Shown in pieces: positions 8,036-16,281 of a DNA stretch of 22,716 nucleotides. The translations under genes were made by a program, and so were the position numbers. The stretch's first letter is position 1, and each line of letters begins with the position of its first letter. The DNA comes from CAYLTX01 sp046545675 (GTDB taxonomy: Bacteria > Myxococcota_A > Bradymonadia > Bradymonadales > Bradymonadaceae): the NCBI GenBank assembly GCA_046545675.1, contig JBKGZI010000038.1, forward strand, positions 1 through 22,716, given 5' to 3'. The notes under the pieces were generated by a model. It did no database searches and was not told the DNA's origin. It was given only the letters and a program-made list of their open reading frames with translations.

Positions 8036-8959
8036 ATGTCGGTACGCGTCGTCTTTTTGGGGACCGGAAGCGGAAAACCGATGCCACACAGAGGTGTGGC
8101 GTCGGTGGCGCTCTTTCGCGAGGGCAAGTTGTACATATTTGACTGCGGCGAGGGGACTCAGGTCCAACTGTCGCGCTCGTCGCTTCGCCCCGGCGCGCTC
8201 GAGGCGATCTTTTTGACCCACTTTCACGGCGACCACGTCAACGGCCTGCCCGGCTTCGTCGGCTCGCTGACACTCAACCGGCGCGAAGATCCGCTCGAGC
8301 TCTTCGGCCCCGCCGGGCTCCACCACTGGATGCGGGCTCTTCGCGAGCTGCACATCCTGTGGCCGGCCTTTCCGGTGCACGTCCACGAGAACAAAAACCC
8401 GGGCGTGGTCATGCAGGGCGACGGCTTCCACGTCGAGGTCAAACGACTGCGCCATCGCATCGAGACCTGGGGCTACGCCTTCGTCGAAGAAGACCGCCCG
8501 GGCCGCTTCGATCTGGAGGCCGCCAAAAAACTCGGCGTCCCGCCCGGCCCGCTATTTGGCAAATTGCAGGACGGCGAATCGGTCGAGCTCGACGACGGCC
8601 GCACCATCGAGCCCGACCAGGTCCTCGGCCCGGCCCGGCCCGGCCTGAAGATCGCCTACGTCTCCGACACCTCCCCCTGCGACGCCGCCGCCGAGCTGGC
8701 CAAAGACGCCGACCTGCTCATCCACGAGGCCACCTACCCCGCCGGCGAGGAGACCCTCGCCCACGAGCGCGGCCACTCCACCGCCGCCGACGCCGCCCAC
8801 TGCGCAAAAAAGGCCGGCGCCAAAAAGCTCGTGCTCACCCACATCTCCCAAAAATACATCCGCCTCGACGACTTCGTCGCCCCGGCCCGCGACATCTTCC
8901 CCAACACCGAGATCGCCCACGATTTGCTCGAGATGGACATCAAGCGACGCGATCAATAA
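8036..8959 (+). CDS. rnz: Ribonuclease Z (tRNA 3'-end processing endonuclease)
   Basis: This encodes 307 residues, the usual length for bacterial RNase Z. The MBL-fold enzyme cuts the 3' trailer from precursor tRNAs using two zinc ions in the cytoplasm. Visible landmarks are FLGTGSGKP near the N-terminus, DCGEGTQ (36-42), and the metal motif THFHGDHVNGLPG with His62, His64, Asp66 and His67. There are also His140, the GPLFGKLQDG segment (171-180), YVSDT with Asp211, HEATY (230-234), GHST with His247 and LTHIS with His269. ATG 8036 is chosen because AGGAA sits eight bases upstream and MSVRVVFLGTG matches family N-termini; an in-frame TTG at 8018 is less likely. It is transcribed alone, divergent from the DUF4397 gene. 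Confidence 0.95.
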   Translation: MSVRVVFLGTGSGKPMPHRGVASVALFREGKLYIFDCGEGTQVQLSRSSLRPGALEAIFLTHFHGDHVNGLPGFVGSLTLNRREDPLELFGPAGLHHWMRALRELHILWPAFPVHVHENKNPGVVMQGDGFHVEVKRLRHRIETWGYAFVEEDRPGRFDLEAAKKLGVPPGPLFGKLQDGESVELDDGRTIEPDQVLGPARPGLKIAYVSDTSPCDAAAELAKDADLLIHEATYPAGEETLAHERGHSTAADAAHCAKKAGAKKLVLTHISQKYIRLDDFVAPARDIFPNTEIAHDLLEMDIKRRDQ

Positions 8960-8999
8960 GCGAGCTAAGTCGAAACAGCCTCCCAATGCCCCCCGCCGG

Positions 9000-9173
9000 T
9001 CAAGCCCACTCGATCTGCGCGCGCATCTCCTAGACGGTCGCGCCGTCGACGCCGTCTGCGCGCTCGACGACCTTGAGGCAGGCCGACAAGCTCCCCAGCG
9101 GCATGCCGTGGGCGAGCATGGCGGATGGGGCGGCATTGACATCGATACGCCCGCGTCGAAGCTGGGGTTTGGC
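9000..9173 (-). pseudogene. Stop-interrupted coding-like tail after the HExxH gene
   Basis: Immediately past the TGA stop of the 9174-9743 gene the same frame stays open for 47 codons. It is then broken by TAG (9032-9030), continues nine codons (EMRAQIEWA) and ends at TGA (9002-9000). The codons have the same G/C-ending bias as real genes here. The peptide looks protein-like (RIDVNAAPSAMLAHGMPLGS, then LKVVERADGVDGATV), with IDVNAAP recalling Asn-Ala-rich helix starts. It could be a decayed C-terminal extension, a separate gene remnant, or chance. I see no other gene in 8960-9173. Confidence 0.3.
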
Positions 9174-9743
9174 TCAACCGGCCGCTCCGAGCAGGTCGAT
9201 GGCAAAGCGCGACGCTTCGTTGAGGACCTCGCCTTGCCGGACCTCTTTGGCCGCCGCCTGCAGATAGTCGCGGGCGGCCGCCACTGCTTTTTGGCCACAG
9301 CCGTATTGCTCGAGACGCCCGGCGAGTCGGTCGGGGTCTGGCATTTCGGCGTTTTTCCACCAGTGCATCTCGAGGTTGCAGCGGTAGGCTTCGGCCTCGA
9401 GCAACGCGCGGCGCTTGGGGCTGAGCAGGTAGGGGATGCTGAAGCCGACAAAGCCCTCGCGGCGCGCCTGGACGACGTGCTGGTGCTCGTGGACGCAGAC
9501 GACCGCCTGATACCAAAGCGCGTCCTCGTCGCCCTCTCCAATATCAAACCACGGGTAGATCCGCCGGCCGAGAACCGTCGTGTAGCGGTCCATAAACGTG
9601 CGGTAGTCCATGATGCGAATCACGTGCAGCCCCGCGCCCACGCCTCGCATCAGCGGCGAGCCGGACTTGGGGACCACGCGGGTGCCGTAGTGGGCGCACA
9701 TCTCGCGCCAAAGCGTTTTGGTTTGCTCGGAGGTGATGTCCAT
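9174..9743 (-). CDS. HExxH metallopeptidase-like protein
   Basis: This encodes 189 residues from ATG 9743. The reading frame extends upstream into the GNAT gene, but that part looks like shadow sequence and MDITSEQTKTLW is the natural start, 13 bases after the GNAT stop. VHEHQHVVQ (84-92) holds a perfect zincin motif His85-Glu86-x-x-His89. LLEAEAY (114-120) lies 27-29 residues later and can offer the third, glutamate ligand of a gluzincin-type site. No signal peptide or membrane segment is seen, so it is probably cytoplasmic. Three cysteines (VVCVHE, YRCNLE, YGCGQ) lie around or after the motif. I cannot assign a named family. The likely reading is a small zinc-dependent hydrolase or an inactive relative. 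It is probably co-transcribed with the acetyltransferase. Confidence 0.8.
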   Translation of the reverse strand: MDITSEQTKTLWREMCAHYGTRVVPKSGSPLMRGVGAGLHVIRIMDYRTFMDRYTTVLGRRIYPWFDIGEGDEDALWYQAVVCVHEHQHVVQARREGFVGFSIPYLLSPKRRALLEAEAYRCNLEMHWWKNAEMPDPDRLAGRLEQYGCGQKAVAAARDYLQAAAKEVRQGEVLNEASRFAIDLLGAAG

Positions 9744-9756
9744 AAACTGCGGCTCA

Positions 9757-10326
9757 TCAGGGCCGGCTTCTGGGCGAGCACTGCCCGGAGTCGGCCCCGA
9801 TCTGTTGGGGCACGTCGATCCAGTAGCGAAGCTTGTGATATTCGATCCCCCCGCGCTCGACGTCGACGCGGTTTTCATATTCACCGCCGTTCTTCTCGAT
9901 GATCTTTTTGGAGGGGGTGTTGTCGGGATCGCAGGTCAGCAAAACTCGCTGCATGCCGAGCTCGCAGGCTTTTTCGAGCCCGAGCTCCAAGATCTCGTTG
10001 CCGTAGCCCTCGCCCCGCCGGCCCGGGCGGATCGAGTAGCCGATGTGGCCGCCAATCTCGAGCAGGTGGTCGTTGAGCTCGTGGCGAAGCTCGAGTCGGC
10101 CGATGAACTCCCCGTCGTCGACCAACCAGTAGATGGTTTCGGGGACCTGGTAGGCGACGATATTTTCGTCGTGAATGCGCGCGCTCTCGTCGGCGAGCAA
10201 CGAGTCGAAGTCCAATCGGAGCCGGTCGACGTCGTGGTAGGTATAGCGGCCTTCTTTGTGAAATTCACGCAATGCTGCCAGGTAGCTGTCTTTATAGCGT
10301 GCCGATGGGCGTACCAGTGAGGCCAT
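9757..10326 (-). CDS. GNAT-family N-acetyltransferase
   Basis: This encodes 189 residues. It shows the acetyl-CoA pyrophosphate-binding motif RRGEGYG (103-109) at the start of a helix (NEILELGLEKACELG), preceded by the strand IGGHIGYSIRP. Motif B follows (VLLTCDPDNTPSKKIIEKNGG, split here around Asn136). The N-terminal half (HDVDRLRLDFDSLLADES, FIGRLELRHELND) matches GNAT enzymes of the type that acetylate small molecules or protein N-termini, but the acceptor cannot be read from sequence. ATG 10326 lacks a clear ribosome site. The C-terminal tail (QQIGADSGQCSPRSRP) is low-complexity. It is followed after 13 bases by the HExxH gene, suggesting a two-gene operon, and is separated from the temptin-like gene upstream by a strong hairpin. 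Confidence 0.9.
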   Translation of the reverse strand: MASLVRPSARYKDSYLAALREFHKEGRYTYHDVDRLRLDFDSLLADESARIHDENIVAYQVPETIYWLVDDGEFIGRLELRHELNDHLLEIGGHIGYSIRPGRRGEGYGNEILELGLEKACELGMQRVLLTCDPDNTPSKKIIEKNGGEYENRVDVERGGIEYHKLRYWIDVPQQIGADSGQCSPRSRP

Positions 10327-10362
10327 CGCGAGATCCCGATGCGTCAGCAGTGGCGGCTTGGA

Positions 10363-10391
10363 GAGCCGCGGGGCCTCACGCCCCGCGGCTC
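10363..10391 (-). terminator. Perfect 12-bp GC hairpin
   Basis: GAGCCGCGGGGC (10363-10374) and GCCCCGCGGCTC (10380-10391) are perfectly complementary with a 5-base loop. The hairpin sits in the 78-bp gap between the stop of the temptin-like gene and the GNAT start. No T tract follows. It is the strongest terminator-like structure in the window and probably separates the two transcription units. Confidence 0.6.
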
Positions 10392-10404
10392 GCGTACTCC
10401 ATAC

Positions 10405-11028
10405 TCAATCTTGACGCCGAAATACCGCAAGTCCAAAAACCAGCAGTGCGGCGACCAGGCTGGCAGGCGCCGAGCCATTCAGCCCGGAGGTCGAGCAGCC
10501 TTCCTCAGTGTCGACGGTGCCGTCGTCGATGGGCGTTCCATGTCCGGAATCGTCGCCCGGTGCGGCATCGGGGCTGTCGCCGGCGTCGTCGCCTGCTCCG
10601 GCTCCGGCGTCGGGCGTGGCGCCGGCATCCTCGCCGCCGTCGCCGATGTCGGGGGTATCATCCGGGTCGCTGGGGTCTGAGGGCTCGTAGTCTGCGGCCG
10701 GCTCGTCGCCTTGCTGCCACTGCCCCTCCGGATCGCCCAGCTCCTCGCCGTTGGTAAAGCCATCTTCGTCGGCGTCCAGGTCGTAGATCGCCTGCCAGTC
10801 GACCTCCTGGGTCGCCACATTGCCGCCGCCGGTCAGATTCTGCTCGACCTGCTCGCCGAAGACATTGCGAGCTCCGTCGGCGGCGCCGGTCGGGAAGGAG
10901 TTGGTGTGGCATATACCGCACTGAAAATCCCCGCCGTTGGGGACCTGCTCGACGCGTTGGCTGCGCGCCTCGGCGACGCTTGTGAGACCGAGAGATAGGG
11001 CGAGGACGACGATAAACTTGGATTTCAT
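10405..11028 (-). CDS. Secreted temptin-like protein with CxxCH motif and MYXO-CTERM-like tail
   Basis: This encodes 207 residues from ATG 11028, with GGAG nine bases upstream. The signal peptide (MKSKFIVVLALSLGLTSVAEA) has a probable cut after Ala21. FQCGICHTNS (35-44) holds a CxxCH motif. NVFGEQV then leads to DLDADEDGFTNGEELGDPEG (83-102) and QWQQG. This order of Cys-x-x-Cys-His, Asn-x-Phe-Gly, acidic DxDxDG loop, NGEELGDP and W-x-x-G matches the temptin domain known from molluscan pheromone complexes and from many bacterial secreted proteins. The acidic loop probably binds calcium. CxxCH could bind haem c or form a disulfide. A low-complexity Asp/Gly/Ala linker (115-175) follows. The end (EEGCSTS..., a hydrophobic run 190-203, RRQD) fits a MYXO-CTERM-type sorting tail: Cys, then membrane span, then basic end. 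Surface display is likely. Confidence 0.85.
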   Translation of the reverse strand: MKSKFIVVLALSLGLTSVAEARSQRVEQVPNGGDFQCGICHTNSFPTGAADGARNVFGEQVEQNLTGGGNVATQEVDWQAIYDLDADEDGFTNGEELGDPEGQWQQGDEPAADYEPSDPSDPDDTPDIGDGGEDAGATPDAGAGAGDDAGDSPDAAPGDDSGHGTPIDDGTVDTEEGCSTSGLNGSAPASLVAALLVFGLAVFRRQD

Positions 11029-11124
11029 TTGATAATGCTCCATCGAGAACGAGCGAAGCGACTTATTGAATCGGACAGCCAGTGTGCCACGACCAAGAGG
11101 CAGTTTCCACCCATGAAGCATCCA

Positions 11125-13605
<2,481 letters not shown>

Positions 13606-13699
13606 TGTCTTATCGAGGGGTTATGCAGGTTTTGGCGCACTATGCCATAGGTACTGAATGGTTGTACAGTGGCGGTGGTGTGTTTGGAAATTTGCGTTT

Positions 13700-14159
13700 G
13701 GCGAGGCTCTCCGTGGGTGCGCCTCGCCGGTCGCGCCGAGGGCGCGTCCGGCTGGGCTTACCCACGGTTACGGTTTGGATCGAGCAGGAAAGTAGATCAT
13801 GGGTCGAGCGAGTCGTTTGCGAATCGGGTCCGGGTCACCCGTATGGTTTGTATGGGCGCATATCCAAACCGTAGCCGGGGGTAAGAACGGCGTCGTTTGC
13901 CGTTCGCACCCTCGGTGGAAGGTCGGCGCTCACTCGAATCCAGTTGCCCAAGAAAATACTAACCCCCGGGATTGCTCCCGGGGGCTCGCAGTCACTGTCG
14001 GGGGGAGGTGGCTCAGTGACTGCATAAGACCTCGCCGAAGCGAGGCGCACCTACTCGGGGGGGAGCAGATGCTAAGGTCGGCCGCCCATCGCTTGGGGGA
14101 GAGAATAGGCAGCCTAAATGAGGAGAAAACATGTGGAGCAGTTCGGGGGAAACCGCTCC
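13700..14159. other. Dense inverted-repeat region; candidate structured RNA
   Basis: This is the core of a 665-bp stretch (13606-14270) without a convincing gene. Stems found by eye: GGCGAGGC 13700-13707 with 13721-13728; a 12-bp long-range pair GGTGCGCCTCGC 13716-13727 with 14040-14051; a 24-base arm 13757-13780 with 13862-13885 (22 of 24 complementary); GAACGGC 13885-13891 with 13899-13905; CCCCCGGG 13963-13970 with 13977-13984. Also GCAGTCACTG 13988-13997 with 14014-14023; CCTCGC 14030-14035 with 14040-14045, closing a CGAA loop that reads as C(UUCG)G on the minus strand; and GGAGCAGT 14135-14142 with 14152-14159 (one mismatch). Some stems compete, so alternative folds are possible. Wobble and mismatch positions do not settle the strand. 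It may be a long mrfA leader, an independent RNA, or a regulator of the Cys-rich gene. Confidence 0.5.
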
Positions 14160-14210
14160 CTTCACCTCAGCTAATACAAGAATTACAGAAAGAGTTTTGA
14201 TACGTCAACG

Positions 14211-14219
14211 TGTTATAAT
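14211..14219 (+). promoter_or_regulatory. Extended -10 promoter of the Cys-rich gene
   Basis: TGTTATAAT is a perfect extended -10 element (TG, one base, TATAAT) in the AT-rich stretch 14165-14275, the only such stretch of this length nearby. It predicts a start near 14226 and a leader of about 45 bases. No good -35 box sits 17 bases upstream, which is normal for extended -10 promoters. Confidence 0.65.
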
Positions 14220-14270
14220 CAAAAAATTGCATTAAGGAAGATAGGTTTTCCGAGTATATAGGATCAACTT

Positions 14271-14714
14271 ATGGCCGATGACATTCCATTGGAGCGCGGC
14301 GCGTTCGAGCGAGCGCTGCGTGAACTCACCAGAGACGTGAAAGCCGGCGACGCCAATCCGGGCTCGTATCAATGCGAGGGCTCCGAGCGTTGCTACGGGT
14401 GCATGTTCACCACTGACAGCACCGATTGCTTTGGCTGTACCTATTGCAAAGAGTGCGAGGAGTGCAGCGAATGCACCCACTGCACCCGCTGTAAGGGGTG
14501 CCACCAGTCCAGCTACTGCATCGATTCGAGCAACTGCTCCCAGTCATCGTACCTGGTCATGAGCCAGGACTGCTCGGAGTGCGTCTTTTGCTTTGGGTGC
14601 GTCGGGCTGGTCAAAAAGGAGTTTCATATCCTCAACCAGCCGTTCAGGCGGGATGTGTACTTCAAAAAGCTCGCCAAGCTCGAGAAAGCGTTCGGACTCG
14701 AGCGCAAGCGTTAG
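14271..14714 (+). CDS. Cys-rich protein with a three-residue cysteine register
   Basis: This encodes 147 residues; ATG 14271 has AGGA six bases upstream. Residues 1-33 form a charged, probably helical lead. Residues 35-110 hold 18 cysteines (35, 41, 44, 53-77 every third residue, 83, 89, 101, 104, 107, 110). All lie on one every-third-residue register. The eight register positions without Cys are Ser (six), Thr (one) and Leu (one). The tail (VKKEFHILNQPFRRDVYFKKL) is basic and conserved-looking. I recall similar Cys-rich proteins in Myxococcota carrying unhelpful names such as 'CaiB/BaiF family protein'; there is no sign of CoA-transferase here. No signal peptide is seen, so the thiols are probably reduced and may bind metal. 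A compact solenoid or polyproline-like bundle is another option. It is monocistronic, facing mogA. Confidence 0.85.
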   Translation: MADDIPLERGAFERALRELTRDVKAGDANPGSYQCEGSERCYGCMFTTDSTDCFGCTYCKECEECSECTHCTRCKGCHQSSYCIDSSNCSQSSYLVMSQDCSECVFCFGCVGLVKKEFHILNQPFRRDVYFKKLAKLEKAFGLERKR

Positions 14715-14730
14715 CCGGGTGCCGATGAGG

Positions 14731-14748
14731 GTGCGTCAAAAGACGCAC
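14731..14748. terminator. Bidirectional hairpin between convergent genes
   Basis: GTGCGTC (14731-14737) and GACGCAC (14742-14748) are perfectly complementary around an AAAA loop. The hairpin fills the 33-bp gap between the Cys-rich gene stop and the mogA stop, which it touches. There is no T tract on either side, so efficiency is uncertain, but position and symmetry fit a shared terminator. Confidence 0.5.
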
Positions 14749-15287
14749 TACTTGGCGTGTTTGGGCCGAAACGCCTCGACGACCTCGGGGTCGGTGTGCA
14801 GTCGGGGGCCCTCGAGCAGCTCGATGGTGTAGGGGATGACTTCGAAGAGCTCGTCCAAGATCTCGGCGACCGCTTTGGGGTTGCCGGGCAGGTTGACGAT
14901 CAACGAGCGTCCGCGCACGACGCCGACTTGCCGCGACAAGATGGCGGTGGGCACGTATTGAAGGCTGATGCTGCGCATCTTCTCGCCGAAGCCGTCGAGG
15001 ACCTTGTCGGCGACGTCGACGGTGGCGTCGGGGGTGACGTCGCGCGGTGCCGGGCCGGTGCCGCCGGTGGTCAGCACCAGATGGCAGCCGGCGTCCTCGA
15101 CGAGATCGACGAGCGTCTGGGCGATCTGGTCGCGCTCGTCGGGGATCAGTCGAAACTCCTCCTCCCACTCCGAGACCAGCCCGCGCTCGAGCCACCGGCG
15201 AATCGCCGGCCCGCCGCGGTCCTCGTATTCGCCGCGAGAGGCGCGGTCGCTGACGGTGACGATGCCAATTTTCAGTATATCAGTCAT
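14748..15287 (-). CDS. mogA: Molybdopterin adenylyltransferase MogA
   Basis: This encodes 179 residues. MogA activates molybdopterin by adenylylation before molybdenum insertion in the cytoplasm. The sequence follows E. coli MogA closely: IGIVTVSDRASRGEYEDRGG at the start, RLIPDE (46-51), CHLVLTTGGTGPAPRDVTPDA (split around 68-88), PGFGE-like DGFGEKMRSISL, PTAILSRQVGVVRG, LPGNPK (133-138), and PYTIELLEGP with EVVEAFRPKHAK at the end. It lacks the short insert that E. coli MogA has after LPG. ATG 15287 is used; ATG 15293 is possible. The start overlaps the Smr gene stop by 8 bases, which suggests translational coupling. No other molybdenum cofactor genes are in the window. Confidence 0.95.
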   Translation of the reverse strand: MTDILKIGIVTVSDRASRGEYEDRGGPAIRRWLERGLVSEWEEEFRLIPDERDQIAQTLVDLVEDAGCHLVLTTGGTGPAPRDVTPDATVDVADKVLDGFGEKMRSISLQYVPTAILSRQVGVVRGRSLIVNLPGNPKAVAEILDELFEVIPYTIELLEGPRLHTDPEVVEAFRPKHAK

Positions 15288-16278
15288 GGTCATTGGGTTC
15301 TTTGGGGTCGAGTTCGACGATGATGCTGCCGTAGTCGCCGGCGTTGTTGAGCTCCGGGGCATAGCCGCGCACGTAGCGGAATCCGGGGCCTTCGAGCCAG
15401 CGCAGCACCGCCGGCTTGAGCACCGGAGCACCGTCGGAGCGAAGCCCGCGTCCGTGGATGATCCGCACAAAGCGCGCCGAATTCTTCCACTCTAGATGGA
15501 TGAATAGCTCGAGCTGGCGCAGTGCGTCGTCGACGATGTCGCCGCGTACGTTCAGCTCGGCGATATCGTGGCGCCGGCTGCGTTTGGCGTAGCGTTTGAG
15601 CAGGTCTTTTTGGGAGGCGTGCAGCGGGCCGACGTAGTTGAGGCCCTCGCCGGATTTGGGCAGCGCCGGGGTGTTCAGGTCCTCGGGCGAGTCGCTGCGG
15701 TAGACGCCGAGGCGTCGGGCATCCTTGGCCGGGTCGGGCAGCTCGCGGCGTCGATATTTGCCACGGTCGACGGTCTCGTCGACCGGCCCCACGGCACGCT
15801 CGAAGGTCAGCCGCTCGCGACGCGCGGCGATTTCCCGGCGCGCGTCTTCGTCGTCGATCGGTGCTTGTTCGTCCGTCTGTCCCTCGGCGTTCTCGGTGTC
15901 CTCGGCAGACGGCGTCGCCGGCTCGCCGGGCACCTCGGGGCCCTGGCCCTCGAATTTGCCGGCATAGACATCCTCAGCGGCCAGATCTTCGAAGGCCTTT
16001 GCGAAGAGCTCCTCGTCGGAGAGCGGCTCTTCCTCCTCGGCCTGGGTGGGCATATCGAGCTTGCGGTCTGTGCGATCGCTTCGGGACGTCCGGGATGGGC
16101 GGGCGTTGAGCGCCTGGTCTTGTGACTGGTCTTCGGATGACCGGTCTTCGGGGGATTTTTCCTCGGGGTGGGGGCCGTCGGCATCGCGCTGGGACGGCGC
16201 GATGTCGAGGTCTTTGAGTTGGTCGGCGAGGGCCCCGGCGAACGGCGATTTTTTCTTGTTTTCCTTGTCGTCGCTCAC
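15280..16278 (-). CDS. Smr-domain protein with long acidic N-terminal region
   Basis: This encodes 332 residues. Residues 1-160 are charged, low-complexity and probably disordered, with runs of Glu, Asp, Ser and Arg. The C-terminal 241-324 is an Smr domain: ELNVRGDIVDDALRQLELFI, IIHGRGLRSDG with His275-Gly-Arg-Gly278, a long helix, YVRGYAPE, and NNAGDYGSIIVEL as the final strand. Smr domains in MutS2 and SmrB bind and often cut DNA or RNA, including mRNA on collided ribosomes. Here the usual LDLHG or LDLRG motif reads ELNVRG, so the acidic residue is Asn and the His position is Arg, and activity is doubtful. The start is GTG 16278, three bases after the upstream gene's stop and without a strong ribosome site, implying coupling within the operon. 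Cytoplasmic. Confidence 0.88.
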   Translation of the reverse strand: MSDDKENKKKSPFAGALADQLKDLDIAPSQRDADGPHPEEKSPEDRSSEDQSQDQALNARPSRTSRSDRTDRKLDMPTQAEEEEPLSDEELFAKAFEDLAAEDVYAGKFEGQGPEVPGEPATPSAEDTENAEGQTDEQAPIDDEDARREIAARRERLTFERAVGPVDETVDRGKYRRRELPDPAKDARRLGVYRSDSPEDLNTPALPKSGEGLNYVGPLHASQKDLLKRYAKRSRRHDIAELNVRGDIVDDALRQLELFIHLEWKNSARFVRIIHGRGLRSDGAPVLKPAVLRWLEGPGFRYVRGYAPELNNAGDYGSIIVELDPKEPNDHD

Positions 16279-16281
16279 TCT

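Noticed and set aside
10905..10920. Typical cytochrome c call for the CxxCH motif
   Set aside because: A single CxxCH in a temptin-like context may be a disulfide or metal site; there is no distal Met region typical of class I cytochromes.
13757..13885. Retron-type or group II intron RNA
   Set aside because: A long inverted repeat is present, but no reverse transcriptase is nearby and no domain V-like motif was found.
13700..14159. RNase P RNA, tmRNA, SRP RNA or tRNA
   Set aside because: None of the conserved core sequences of these RNAs could be found on either strand by eye.
14271..14714. CaiB/BaiF-type CoA transferase annotation
   Set aside because: The protein is 147 residues of Cys triplets with no CoA-transferase motif; such a name would be a propagated error.
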